64,000 nt of DNA, from the NCBI RefSeq assembly GCF_000003815.2, contig NC_049989.1, forward strand, positions 2,097,644 to 2,161,643. The letters run 5' to 3'. Position numbers and translations under genes: made by a program. The stretch comes from Branchiostoma floridae. Its lineage: Eukaryota; Chordata; Leptocardii; Amphioxiformes; Branchiostomatidae. Positions 25,301 through 35,430 of this stretch are shown here, in pieces; within the stretch, counting starts at the first letter, position 1, and each line of letters starts with the position of its first letter. The notes below the pieces were generated by a model. The model was not told the origin of the DNA. It did no database searches and was given only the letters and a program-made list of their open reading frames with translations.

Positions 25301-28166
25301 CACCTCACGGTCACACGTCTGCGATCGGGCCAAACTTGTAAAATGACATTATCAATACATCTTCCGTATAAAAACCACACAAGCAAACATAGCGATATCT
25401 GGATAGGGTCAAAAGGGCAATTTTCTTTCAACTCCAAGTAGTTTGATCGCGCGAAAGTTTTGTCATGTATAAGTTCTTGTAACATTTGATCAAATCTTAT
25501 CTTCCCCACAAAATTTCAAACATACAAAGTTCGGGAATTTTGCTTGGTGTGCGAAGGTCCTTGTTGTAAAGTATAAACAACAACAGAATATGCACACGCT
25601 TGTGAACAAAATGTTTTGGATGATATTGTGAAGTTGTGTGGAACAATGGTTATTAAGTTGTCTTTTTAAGATGTGAATCTACTTCGTGTGTTTTGTGTTT
25701 TCATACTTGTGTGCTATACATATTGTGTATATTATTATACAAATTTTATATCTGTTCAATGAGATACACTAAACGCTCTGCCAGTCTCATTTTTCGTATG
25801 TCAGAAACAAACTTGCCGGCGTCGCCGGACGAACTCTCATGAGAGATTTTGACTCCGTTAATCCATTTTCAGATCACCCAGTTGAAAATCGACCACAATC
25901 CTTTTGCCAAGGGGTTCCGAGACACCGGTGCCGGCAGACGTGGTGAGAAAAGGTACCGACTCCTCTTTGCAACACCTTTGTAGGGGAAAGACCTCTTTAG
26001 GTCTGGGTAGAAGTTCTGAAGAACAAGGGACGTCCGCGGGATTTGAGTCGAGGTTTTAAGTGTTGTTTTTATCTCCTGGGTACCGGTCCGCAGGGACCGA
26101 GAGCTATTGAAATATGCCAACCACTTCCACCTTGCTTACTTCTTTCAATATCTTCCCTTTTCCGAGGGATAAACACGGAAGGGGGCCCGCTATCTGTGGG
26201 TTCATCGGTTCATTTATTTGTCCAGTACAACCCCCTTCCTTCCAGGCCCTTGCCTGTCTTCTGAAGATACGATTTTGAAGTGTTTTAAACCCTGTGATCT
26301 TTTATGTCTGTATTAGGATGAGAATACTCGTTTGTTGTTGATATTTCCATCGCTGTCCCTTCACACCGATGAGCGTCTACATTTTTTCTGGTTTTCTCTT
26401 GTTTACGATAGGAAACACCTCCATACTTTCGGCCACCAACATCCCGGGTTTCTGGAGGAAGGGCATTCTAGTGATTTGGAGACCGTAGATTGCGGGGACA
26501 CAGTAACGGAAAAGGAGCCGAGACTTGAAAGTCGGCCGCCTTTGTCTCCGAAAGGTAAGGCAAATATAAGTCTGGTTAGACGCGTGATTGTTTGGAGTGT
26601 GTTTTTATGTACCTCACAGTGCGATAGGACTGATAACAGTCTAGTCAAACTACTCCCCTGACCTCCCCAATTGACTTCAAAAAGAATCCTTGTTCTCGCA
26701 CAATCATCTCATTTGTAAAATGCGCCCCGGAGAAATGTACTGGGGCTCTATTAATTTCCACATAAAGGTACAATGCGGGTCGGATTCGGGGCGGGGGCGG
26801 TGTGTGTGTGTGGGTAATTTCTGATGAATTTTTCGCGCCTCGGCTAAAGAGTGCCCTTCTCCCAGAGGGACGAATGCCAGTCGCTGGCACCAATTTCTCC
26901 ATGGCTCGCTTTGTAATCAGTGTTTTTCCTTTGTGTCGCCCTTTCTCTTCTGCAGAGCCAGCGTCACCGGTTGTTGAAGGGAGTCCATCGGTAGGCGCCA
27001 ATTACAGAACAGAGCCGGGCTCCCGCCCATTCGCCACCTGCTCGGGCGATGAAGGCAGCGAACAGCAGGAGAGACCTGCGTCACTTCACACGCACAAGGG
27101 CAACTGCACGGAGACCAACAAGTCCGCGCAGGAATGTCACCGGAGGGACGCACCGCCGCACTGTGGGAACGAGATCAGACCAGGCACCGCCGCACTCAGG
27201 GAAGGAGAGGAGAGAGGCGCCCACGGTGGTGGTGGCGCGTCGGACAAAGAAAACGGAGAACATCATCACAACGAAAAGACAGAATCACAACAACAACAAC
27301 AACGAGAAAAGAACCTGGAGAAAAAAGCCGTCCATCATAACAATAAAGAAAGTAGTAGCGAGAAGTCGGAAAGCAACAACAACAACAAACTCCCCACCTC
27401 CTCCTCTCTCCCCTCGCCCTTGTCAGCCATGAACCCCGGCTCGTCCCACATGGGCAGGATCCACCCATCCCAGCTACAAGGACTAGCTAGCATGTACCCA
27501 TACCAGCTCCTGTCGGGAGGACACGGCTTGCCCAACCGACCCCCGTTTCTGTTCCACCCCTCGCAGCTGGCCATGAGCGGCGGAGGCATGCCCCAGTTCC
27601 CCATGAACCCGTTCCTGGCCTTCCCCGTGCCGCATTCCGGGATGAACGGGGCGACTCAGCCCCTCAGCTCGCCGACACACCCCCTCCTGGCGTCTCAAGG
27701 CTACCCGTTCTTCGGCATGTCTCCTCAAGGATACACCGCCCTTCTGGACGGCTCCATCTTCAACCCGGGCTTCTCCTTCCCTCAGGCCGCCGAGCTCCAC
27801 AAACGTGCAATGGCCGGGGCGCGACACCCGCTGCGGTTCTCTCCCTACCCCCTCTCCGCTACCTCCACCACCATGGTCACCACGGGTTCTCCCGTGGTCT
27901 GCCCGGGCATTCCGTCTCGGACGGACGCGTCGTCGTCGTCGGACGCGCCGCGGGAGTCGCCGTCGTCCTCGTCGTCTCCCGGCGTCAGAAAGAACACGAG
28001 TCCCAAGCGGGCGTCGTCCCCGCCGACGCGTACGTCCGTGTCAGCGCCGGAGGTGTCCAGCGAGCTGCAGAACATTCAGAAACTCGTGAGCGGGCTGGAA
28101 AAACAACAGGAGCAACTCGCGGTGGAGACTCTGACCAAGCTTACCGAGCAGAGCAAGTTGCAGTAG
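21968..28166 (+). CDS. Tbx2/3: Tbx2/3 T-box transcription factor, six exons
   Basis: The coding join is 21968-22323, 22921-23188, 23853-23999, 25873-25952, 26412-26554 and 26956-28166 (stop TAG included), 2205 nt or 734 residues. Family members are nuclear DNA-binding proteins that bind TCACACCT-type sites and mainly repress transcription. Seen in the sequence: the N-terminal MAYHPF motif (residues 11-16) shared with vertebrate TBX2 and TBX3; a T-box at about 98-284 starting [20 protein letters not shown] and ending near [14 protein letters not shown]; a charged Q/N-rich stretch at about 410-480; the conserved RHPLRFSPY patch (621-629); and a C-terminal [13 protein letters not shown] helix (701-713). 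All junctions are GT-AG and in phase. The first ATG leaves a 10-residue leader like the short leaders of TBX2 and TBX3; the second ATG (21998) sits in a better context (GCCGACCATGG) and could also be used. Residue 243 is Arg where nearly all T-boxes have Pro. Tbx2/3 is firm; the exact start is less so. Confidence 0.95.
22921..23188 (+). CDS. Tbx2/3: Tbx2/3 exon 2, T-box core (residues 119-208)
   Basis: The exon restores RRMFPSFKV and carries the most conserved T-box segment: [20 protein letters not shown], then [20 protein letters not shown], then [15 protein letters not shown], ending NNISDKHGF. It closes in phase 0 before GTAAGT. The HGF/T junction is where vertebrate TBX3 inserts its alternative exon 2a. 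Intron 2 (23189-23852, 664 nt) shows no exon like 2a, only a short ATAGATATA run near 23296-23325. Confidence 0.95.
23853..23999 (+). CDS. Tbx2/3: Tbx2/3 exon 3, T-box (residues 209-257)
   Basis: The exon encodes [38 protein letters not shown] and [10 protein letters not shown]. The acceptor is CTCTCAG and the donor GTACGT, both phase 0. The residue after VF is Arg243 (codon AGG), where T-box proteins almost always have Pro in FPET. The nearby Ala246 occurs in Tbx4/5-type proteins and is less surprising. Confidence 0.94.
24000..25872. other. Tbx2/3 intron 3 (1873 nt)
   Basis: This is the longest intron, GTACGT to TTTTCAG. It has no recognisable member of the repeat families found elsewhere in the window and no convincing exon. 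Its repeat-poor character and its place inside a developmental gene make it a plausible site for cis-regulatory sequence, but I see no specific motif cluster to name. Confidence 0.7.
25873..25952 (+). CDS. Tbx2/3: Tbx2/3 exon 4, end of T-box (residues 258-284)
   Basis: The exon encodes [19 protein letters not shown] followed by AGRRGEKR, the T-box C-terminal helix and basic tail. Compared with vertebrate TBX2 and TBX3 there is one extra Gly before EKR. It ends AG before GTACCG, splitting Arg284. Intron 4 is 25953-26411 (459 nt) and looks empty. Confidence 0.93.
26412..26554 (+). CDS. Tbx2/3: Tbx2/3 exon 5, linker (residues 284-332)
   Basis: The exon continues Arg284 with [20 protein letters not shown] and an acidic region ending PPLSPKG, just downstream of the T-box. 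Acceptor ATAG and donor GTAAGG give the only phase that joins exons 4 and 6 in frame. The sequence is poorly conserved against vertebrates, so the call rests on frame and splice signals. Intron 5 (26555-26955, 401 nt) stays open in the exon 6 frame from about 26802, so its 3' part could be read through if retained. Confidence 0.85.
26956..28166 (+). CDS. Tbx2/3: Tbx2/3 exon 6, C-terminal repression region (residues 332-734)
   Basis: The acceptor TCTGCAG leads into GAG CCA GCG. The first third is polar and low-complexity, with Q5 at 443-447 and N4 at 472-475 encoded by CAA/AAC-rich DNA. The rest is Pro/Met/Phe-rich with blocks resembling vertebrate TBX2/3: [27 protein letters not shown] and a terminal [13 protein letters not shown] helix. 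A Ser-rich stretch near 657-690 precedes the helix. It stops at TAG 28164-28166. In vertebrates this part carries repressor activity; here that role is inferred. Confidence 0.93.
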
Positions 28167-28815
28167 TAGTCTCTAAAAGTGTGGGTCTACTAAAGTGAAC
28201 ACTAGAACACGTGGACGAGAGAGAGAACACACGAAGAGAACACTTGTGTCCTACAAGACGCTCGACTAACGGTAACTCAAGCTTCAGTCTCTTTAATTGT
28301 CGTGTGATCTGTATGATATTTTATGGGTAGAAAATGTCGTGAGAATATCCCCTCTCTTCCCTGCACGATCGGAATTTTGACTATCCACTGCCTGTAATAT
28401 CGGTGGCGTGCCTGTGTTCTATCTGCCGCGGTATCAACACGGCGTGTCAGTTTCACAAACATAAGACAGGCGTTTCTGGTGACGCCATCGGGAAATTGGA
28501 CAAGTCTATGTGTAGCTCCCAGCGTCGGATGTAATTATGTTCATCGTGATTACGATTCTGTATCAATCAGAGACACTCAGAGAGATCCCTGTTTTGTGGA
28601 AAGATAGAAGAAAAAAAAAAACAGTTGTGTTCTACGTAACGTGGGGAATTTGCCAAATAGAAGTTGAAAAAAATGTCAGTTATTGATAGAGATGAAAAGA
28701 AAAAGTGTAAAACGTCGTAGCCACATAAGACGATGAAAAAGTCAGTATGTATGTATGTATGCACCTGTATGTAAGAATGCTATTGTTGTGTTGCATATTA
28801 TATTATAACTATATT

Positions 28816-28823
28816 TGTAAATA
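28816..28823 (+). promoter_or_regulatory. possible Pumilio-binding site in the 3' UTR
   Basis: TGTAAATA matches the UGUANAUA recognition sequence of Pumilio proteins and lies in an AT-rich part of the 3' UTR, as functional sites often do. One eight-base match can arise by chance. Confidence 0.3.
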
Positions 28824-29196
28824 CGGAAGCATAATGTCGGGGATGTGTTATTTCTGATGTCCCTTACTCTACGGAGACGGGGCGTGTTGACTGTTGTTCA
28901 GACGCGCCCCTATGTGTATGGCCGGTACTACACTTTAGTCTTTACCCCGGGGCTGTTGTACAAGGGCCGGGCTCGTCCTGTGCTTTTTACCCCAGTCTTG
29001 TAATCAAAACAGAAACGCATTTACTCCTCATGGGCTGGCCCCAAAAAACGGAAACAGAACCTCACTATAAAGCTATCCAGGGTCAATTCCCGCCTTTTTT
29101 ATTATTTGTTCGTCGTTAAAAACTTTATTTATGGTGCCTGCCGGCGGCAAGTATATTGTCACAAGCGAGTGTTTCTGTAGTCAGATCGTTTACGCC

Positions 29197-29202
29197 AATA
29201 AA
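29197..29202 (+). terminator. AATAAA polyadenylation signal of Tbx2/3
   Basis: The canonical hexamer lies in CGCCAATAAAACG and is followed about 20-30 bases later by GTCGTTGTGTGTATC, a typical GT-rich downstream element. It is the first canonical hexamer I see after the stop codon. Confidence 0.7.
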
Positions 29203-29974
29203 ACGCTCGTGAAGATGGTCCGAAGTCGTTGTGTGTATCAGCCTTCTTTCTTGCTGGTTATTTGCTGTGTGTTTTATATCCAGTGAGAGAGGGAGAGAGA
29301 TGTGTATGTGTGATAGTTAGCCTTGAGAGTGTAGTACTGCCGTGCTGATCCGATCTGGACAGGCAGCGTACTAAAGAGATTAATACCGTTCAGTTATTAC
29401 GAACCACCCGGGACGATAAGCGGAGTAGAGCGCTCACGACACCAGGCTGCTGATGTGGTACTTTTAGAGGAACTTGTAGAGGTTTTCGTGATGGGGTTAT
29501 GGACAAGTAAACATGGCAAGGGTATCCCCATCTTGTACTTAAATAGATTTTTAAAAATGTAAATTAAAGATGTCCCATTATTGTGAACAATGGAAGGACA
29601 TGTGCGTGTATATGTATGGGCAGTGGGTTCCAGAAAGGACAGTAGATCATAGAGCGCTCACAACGCCAGGCTGCCGATGGTGTACTTGTAGAGGAACATG
29701 TAGTTTTCGTGATGGGGTTTAAAATTAAAGACGAGAAAACATGGCAAGGGTATCCTCCTCTTGTACTTTAATAAGTTTTTAAATGTAAATTAAAGATGTC
29801 CCATTATTGTGAACAATGGAAGGACATGTGCGTGTACATGTATGGGCAGTGGGTTCCAGAAAGGACAGTAGAGCGCTCACAACGTCAGGCTGTCGATGTT
29901 GTACAGAAACTTAAGTTTTCTGGTCCATAACCCCTCACGAAAACCTAAGGGTATCCTCCTATTATAAATATAAG

Positions 29975-30187
29975 TTTTATTGCAAATTCTTGTCCGTGGG
30001 CTAATTGCAGGTAACATGAGAGATTCAAAAAGTGTAAAAAAAACGATATCGCAAGTGTATACTCTAGTCTGAAAGCTAACTCTAAATCCTGGGTTCTTGG
30101 GTTCGACTTTTTTTTCGGAGACAGTGGAAGACGAAATATCCCACATTTTCTATTCTATTTTGTGTGGGTTTTGTGATGTTATATATC
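29975..30187 (-). mobile_element. retroelement 3'-end fragment
   Basis: TTTTATTGCAAATTCTTGTC, then GTGGGCTAATTGCAG and GGAGACAGTGGAAGACGAAA are shared with 33485-33815 and 58510-58725. Read on the reverse strand the repeat ends in an AATAAAA-like 3' end, as a LINE or SINE tail would. Confidence 0.6.
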
Positions 30188-30274
30188 AATATTTTTTTTG
30201 TGTAGATTATCGATATCCCATTATTAAATGGTATGGTGGTAGGACATGCGCGTGTACATGTATGGCAGTGGGTT

Positions 30275-30356
30275 CCATCAGGAAAACCCAAGTTTCTGTA
30301 CAAGTTAAGTACAACGTTGTACTTAACTTGTACAGAAACTTGGGTTTTCCTGATGG
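30275..30356. repeat. perfect 82-bp palindrome without spacer
   Basis: Bases 30275-30315 are the exact reverse complement of 30316-30356, centred on AACGTT. Arms contain GGAAAACCCAAGTTTCTGTA. The arm resembles unit sequence near 29900 (TTGTACAGAAACTTAAGTTT), so it looks like an inverted duplication of the local tandem unit. Confidence 0.97.
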
Positions 30357-30485
30357 GTTTATGGACGAGAAAACGGGGCAAGGGTATCCTCCTCTTGTAC
30401 AGTGTAAATTAAAGATATCCCATTATTGTAAACAATGGTACGTGTACATGTATCATGTGTATGGCAGTGTGTTCCAGAGAGGACA

Positions 30486-32280
30486 AGAAGTAGAAGTCGG
30501 GCGCGGGGTAGGAGGTTCGTAGGACGTCCCGTTCTAGTCCGGCCACTTGGGACGTGGTTTTCCTTCCCCCCTCCGATCTTAGCGATCAGACATCGGTAAT
30601 GTCAGCTCAGGGAGTACTGTTGATTTAGGGTGACGGACCAGGCGCCAGGGTTTGGGCGGAGGTGCTAACGACCGCCGATGCGGGGAGGCAGCTAAATGGG
30701 CACTCTTGACATGCAGCGTCAATGGAGCGCGAGGCTGTTCGCCCCTCTGTTTGTCGTGGAATCACACGCAAACACGGATCATCCTAAGTCAACAGAAACA
30801 GTGGCGAAAACTGCGCCATTTCCGATGCCTGTTTACGGCAAGGGGGACTGGGGGAGAAATGTAAACGGACTCGGCTGGGCGCCTATCAACACCAGAGTGG
30901 GAAGTGGGTTGGAAGTGAGAATGTTGACTTTTGTGTGGTGGTGATGATGGGAGTGGCGTAGACAGTCGGGGGGACGTGTACTGTATGTGTGCGGTATAGC
31001 CTGGATAGAAACAACGGTATCGTACATATATGATACATGTATATCGTATACAACACGAGAGACGGAAATGTTGAAAAGCAACTACCGTTTCTCACTTACC
31101 ATCACAAGTTTCACTGTTAAAGAAGTGGGATGTCAGACCAGCTTTTTATTCGCTATTCTGTGTATAGGTCGTCCTTTGGAGACAGACGTGGAAAATACAT
31201 CACAACTACTGAAAGGCTTCCGTGTGTATTCAGTGCAAAATGCATGACTTGTGATTGCACCGTTTGCACATACTGCAACAAACGGAGCGAATTTCTCACA
31301 AAGAGCGCGACTCGAGGCGCTGCTATCTCCCGTTTTTATATGTCTAAGACTCGTGAATTATTGCCAGTGTCCGCAAAGTCGTCTCACAGCCGCTGAGGCT
31401 GAGTTAAAAAGACAGACGTCCCGAGTCGTGAATTTTCGTGCCGTTGCGTCGAGATGTCTGGAGCAGTATGGCATTTCTCTTGGCGGATCCCTGTAATCTC
31501 TGGTTATGATAGGCCGAGTATCGATGTCCCGGCCGCCGCGCACTGAACCACTTTACGCGGTGGGGTATAGTTGTTAGTCCGTTTTATTACGGGACGAGAG
31601 GTGTGTCGCCCTGGCGCCTTTCTGGACTGATGGAGAGAGAGATATCCCCCCACAAAAGTGCTAAATACGGCGATGTATGGGTGCTGTGTACACACGAGAG
31701 ATATTGACTCTTGCCCCCGCGAGTCGGGGGAATCTCCGTTGCACCGATGTGTATTGCCTTTGATGATTTTTAGTCGGCGAAACTTTGGGAAGCCATGCGT
31801 TTTACAGCGTAAGCAGCGGATGTGTGTTTGAGGAGGATGCGTCCTGGCGTCAGTAGGTGGGGGTCTGGATTGGAGACAATAAAGCAAACGCGCTAAATTG
31901 AGGAAATTGGGGCTTTAGGGAAAGCCTATTCCCTGTTTTAGAGGGGTTTATCATTCACTGTTGATTGAGCTAGAGCGAAGCACTTAGGACGCGGCAGGGG
32001 CGTTGTTGTGATACAACCACAGAACCACAGAGCGGCTTAGTATATCCACACTGTAGAACAGTGGTCAACATACACGTAGCTCTGAAATATGTGACACAAG
32101 ATCACACAAGTCCCACTGGTTCTGTGTTCCGTGTATACCGCAGTGGCTAATTGATATCGACACGTGGCGCTGGACAAACTCAATTAGCTCTAGAACGAAC
32201 AGAGCTGAAATAGTCTCTTTGCTTCTTCTTATTTGCTACATTTAATACTGGTATGTAGTCTCGGACGGGGCCGCATACGT
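30486..32280. other. no recognisable feature
   Basis: Mostly unique, partly GC-rich intergenic DNA with no supported exon. A small TATACGATAT-type self-complementary stretch lies near 31015-31050. Confidence 0.4.
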
Positions 32281-32450
32281 CTTTCCTAGGATGAGACATA
32301 AATGGAGGTCCCTTTTCCAAGGAGGAGCTTCAGATAGGACCCTCCCTGTAAAACTATACCCTGCTACTGAAACAGCAAGGAAACTTGCTGACCTAGTATG
32401 TGCCACCAAGGCACTGCACTCGTCCGAACGAACGAACGAGCGAACGAATA
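32281..32450 (+). repeat. family M SINE tail with CGAA microsatellite
   Basis: GAGGTCCCTTTTCC and ACCCTGCTACTGAAACAGCA, then AAACTTGCTGACC, match the 3' part of family M at 36480-36690. It ends in CGAACGAACGAACG at about 32426-32450. Confidence 0.6.
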
Positions 32451-33059
32451 TAGTCTGGCCTTTTGTAAACAGATCCACGGAGAAGACGCCTGTGTACATA
32501 TAAAAGATAGTATCTGTAAGACCTCCAAAGCAGCCATAACTTGCTGACATATCCGATCCGACTTACTTCCATGTCGTTAACGCATGGACATTTATAGGTG
32601 TGATTTATGCCCGTAGCCTAGTCAGGCTAGTGTCGCCTGGTGCTGTTCTTGGCGCTTGGACACGTAGGTCTTGTGTTGTGTCTCTCTCCATACAAAGATA
32701 ACGATCAAGTCAAGCCAGGTACACTTTATCAATTATTCAGAGTTGAACTCCGCCCTCACCATGGCATGGCTCAACCAGCGTACCCCTCAATACTGTAAGC
32801 GTGCAAGTCACCAATTACTACTGGAGGTGTGCTAAATGAACTTGTAAGTAACTCATGTGGCACGTCAAGGTAGGAATTTACACCCCCGGTCCTATAAAAA
32901 GCGTTATTTTTGCAACACGTATATTATATACTTTCTACAAGTGAGCCGTGTATTACTGATGCCAATTTGAAGCATCATAAATCAGCACTGTCACAATATT
33001 GTTATGTGGGATCCTAAATAAATATCACGAATGAGGTACTAGTATTTAATACAGTACCA
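32451..33059. other. no recognisable feature
   Basis: AT-rich intergenic DNA with no supported exon or family match. Confidence 0.4.
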
Positions 33060-33480
33060 GTTGGTCAAATAGTACAACTACAGAAGAACTATGGTCCAGA
33101 TACATTTCTTCCATCTTACTTTTCAAAAGTGTATATATGATTGTGTGGTAGATGCGACATCACTATATTTAGAAATGTCATTGCTGAGTTTTACTTTAAG
33201 TTAAAAGAAGAAGAGCTAGGCAATATCAAGCATCGGTGAAGGTATTTCATCAGAGCGATTGTACTTGTAGAGGTACATTTCTCCCTTTAAATTTTCCTAA
33301 ATGGATACTAGTAACATGATTATGTGGTACATGCAAACCAATATCCGGAAATATCTTTGCCGAGTCTTACTTTAAAAGAAGTGGTGTAGCATTCCATATC
33401 AGTACCGGTGTCCTAGAAGAGCGACTGTTGAGATACATTTCTCGGACTAACCATATCCAGAAATAACATTGCTGAATGAT
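33060..33480. repeat. degenerate tandem array, about 160-173 bp unit
   Basis: The landmark GATACATTTCT recurs at 33099, 33272 (as GGTACATTTCT) and 33432, with TTGCTGAGTTTTACTTTAA and its variant TTGCCGAGTCTTACTTTAA between. About 2.5 copies, well diverged. Confidence 0.7.
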
Positions 33481-33484
33481 ACAA

Positions 33485-33815
33485 AATTTATTGCAAATTC
33501 GTGCCCGTGGGCTAATTACAGGTAACATGAGAGATTCAAACAATGTAAAAAAAACAATATCACAACTGTCTACTTTAGTCTAATAAAAGCTAACTCTAGA
33601 TGCTGGGTTATTGGGTTTGACTTCTTTCTCGGAGACAGTGGAAGACGAAAGATCCTAGCCTCCATAGCAGGCTCTCTATGGCCTTTTTTGGCACTTTTGC
33701 TGGCCATTTCTTTTTGTGCTGGGTCGCTAATTGCTGGCCTTTTCTGACAGCCGGGCACCTTTCTATTATGTGCTGGTTTTGTGATGTTATAAGGAGAATT
33801 GTTGTCTTTTTGTCA
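33485..33815 (-). mobile_element. retroelement 3'-end fragment with an insertion
   Basis: Matches 29975-30187 at both ends (TTTATTGCAAATTCGTGCCC and GGTTTTGTGATGTTATAAGG). Between about 33655 and 33770 it holds extra sequence with TGGCCATTTCTTTTTGTGCT, also seen at 39890-39930, so a second element has inserted. Confidence 0.6.
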
Positions 33816-34400
33816 GTGAATGTGAAGAAATTTGGGTGGAATTTGGTGGCCTCTTCAAACAACTCTTTTCTTTCGTGATCGTAGAAGGAGAGGCTTGACA
33901 TAAAATGTCAATAATTGTACTTAGAAGTGGATGCAAGAGTCCGTCAGTATTTGGGACTGTTGTTGGGATGATCCCATGCCCATGTAACTGTGCCAGACAA
34001 GAGGATATCCTCAGTAAACATGAGTGTGGCGTCTGGCAGTCAGAGCGATGCGGGATTACCGTGCACATCGTGCCGCTCTGCATGTCTGTGGGACGGACGG
34101 ACGGACAGGAGGAGGACACAGAGGAAAGAAAAAAATGCAGCACGAGTATCTTAGCCCTGTTTTATTTGCAATTTTGATTTGGTCCTCTTTTCCTGTTACG
34201 TTGATAGTCTATCGTGTGCATGTACAAGTTCTTTCATGATTTGTGATGAACGCCATCCATCTATTACTTATGTTCTATTTGATTTGACTTTATGTAATCT
34301 TTCTATTGTTTGGTGTCTTATAAGCCCTTGTGGGTTGGGCGACTTAAAGGTCGGAAGACACAATGATAAACAATCATTCATTCATTCATCCATTCATTCA
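33816..34400. mobile_element. retroelement-like sequence ending in an ATTC microsatellite
   Basis: The last part reads CTTATAAGCCCTTGTGGGTT, GGGCGACTTAAAGG, then AATGATAAACAATCATTC and CATTCATTCATTC. This is the look of a CR1/L2-type LINE 3' end. I cannot recognise reverse transcriptase sequence. Confidence 0.4.
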
Positions 34401-34401
34401 T

Positions 34402-34535
34402 ACTCTCCAAGCAGAGGTTTGGCTTGAGCTATTTTTGACATGTTTTTTCGGATTTCAATTTTGTGTTGTCTTCTTTAGGTCTTCCTGACAGACATAAAGT
34501 AAACAGCACAAAACACAAAGCCCGGTAAAACAGCC
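34402..34535. mobile_element. truncated family A element
   Basis: The left end CTCTCCAAGCAGAGGTTTGG is intact. The right arm is recognisable to CAAAGCCCGGTAAAACAGCC, then lost. Confidence 0.65.
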
Positions 34536-34599
34536 TCGTCAGTGCGTACACGACGCACCCCTTTGTAAGACTAGCCTGTTAGAGGTCGCTAAATGTCTT

Positions 34600-34688
34600 G
34601 TTTTATCCGGCTAACTCATCTCGGCATGTTATCTGTCTATTTGGCTAATTTCTATTATTCCAGCGACATCTGGAGCCTGGTAGAGAGA
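34600..34688. mobile_element. family D right-end fragment
   Basis: CTGTCTATTTGGCTAATTTC, TATTATTCCAGCGACATC and TGGAGCCTGGTAGAG match the right arm of the element at 12325-12550. Confidence 0.6.
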
Positions 34689-34710
34689 GGTCTATACTAT
34701 AATATAGCAA

Positions 34711-34914
34711 TTCCAATTGGGCGACCTTGCTGCTACCTAAATTGCAGTTATGTAACCCTTGATATCTTAATTAGAATATCATGCAAAATGCTAAAGTATG
34801 ATTGAAAAGACAATCAAGCAAAAGAAAGCGCAAAATAATTCGTTTTTTGTTTGTTTAATCTGGGAAATATGCTGAGAGATCAGTCAAATTATGGGTCGCA
34901 CCGACGTCGCCTTC
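34711..34914. mobile_element. family J element, degraded
   Basis: TTCCAATTGGGCGACC and the inverted GGTCGCACCGACGTCGCC bracket a body with TAGAATATCATGCAAAATGC and AATTCGTTTTTTG, as in the copies at 7841 and 47112. Confidence 0.6.
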
Positions 34915-35114
34915 GTGAAATCAATATCTTATCAAAGAACCACCATATATATATGCCTAAAATTCAAAGTAAGCAACATATGCCATGCTTCACCAGTTTC
35001 TTAGGTGTCAAACAGCAGATAGTCTGCAACAGGGAGCACTTAGTCGATTTTCCTTTTGCATGGGACTGTATGCGCGCATGTAGAGGCCGTTTTCTAGGCT
35101 AGTAGTTTTTCATT

Positions 35115-35430
35115 GCAGGCCGCATTGACAGTTCCTTGGCATCGCAGCAAGATATCGTCCATGTGGCTAGCTATCGTCCTTATTGGCGTAAACGTTATAA
35201 AGTAACAATTACATATACGAAGGCCTTGCATATATTAAGGACTATTGTACCTTTCTGGCAGTTGATACAGTGTTATACGAATGAAGTTACATATTTATGG
35301 AGACAATTTTGTAGACTAGATTTCACTGCAGACCCTGTTGACCGTTCTTTAGTATTGCAGCAAGACATCGCAAATCTAGGGACGTATCGTCCGTGTTGGC
35401 ATAGCACACACGTTATAAATCAACAATTAC
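35115..35430. repeat. tandem duplication, 213 bp period
   Basis: CAGCAAGATATCG (35145) and CAGCAAGACATCG (35358) begin similar stretches sharing TATCGTCC, an ACGTTATAAA-type phrase and CAATTACA(C/T)A. Two copies, diverged. Confidence 0.65.

Larger units (their letters stand above)
28167..29225 (+). other. Tbx2/3 3' untranslated region
   Basis: This runs from the stop codon to just past the AATAAA at 29197-29202, about 1.03 kb. It is free of the transposon families that begin about 200 bases further on. It contains short TATG runs near 28748-28763 and AT-rich stretches. The 3' boundary is inferred from the signal and the GT-rich stretch that follows. Confidence 0.65.
29428..30485. repeat. tandem array, about 220 bp unit, interrupted
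   Basis: Units begin GAGCGCTCAC at 29428, 29652 and 29871 (spacing 224 and 219). Each carries GGCAAGGGTATCC, TTAAAGATGTCCCATTATTG and GGGCAGTGGGTTCCAGAAAG. The third unit is interrupted by a retroelement fragment (29975-30187); degenerate unit sequence resumes and contains the palindrome at 30275-30356. Confidence 0.85.

Noticed and set aside
26802-26955. Extra N-terminal coding sequence before exon 6
   Set aside because: The frame is open, but it lies in intron 5 and the conserved acceptor at 26954-26955 joins exon 5 in phase.
27196-28075. Several reverse-strand open frames over exon 6
   Set aside because: Shadows of the GC-rich coding exon.
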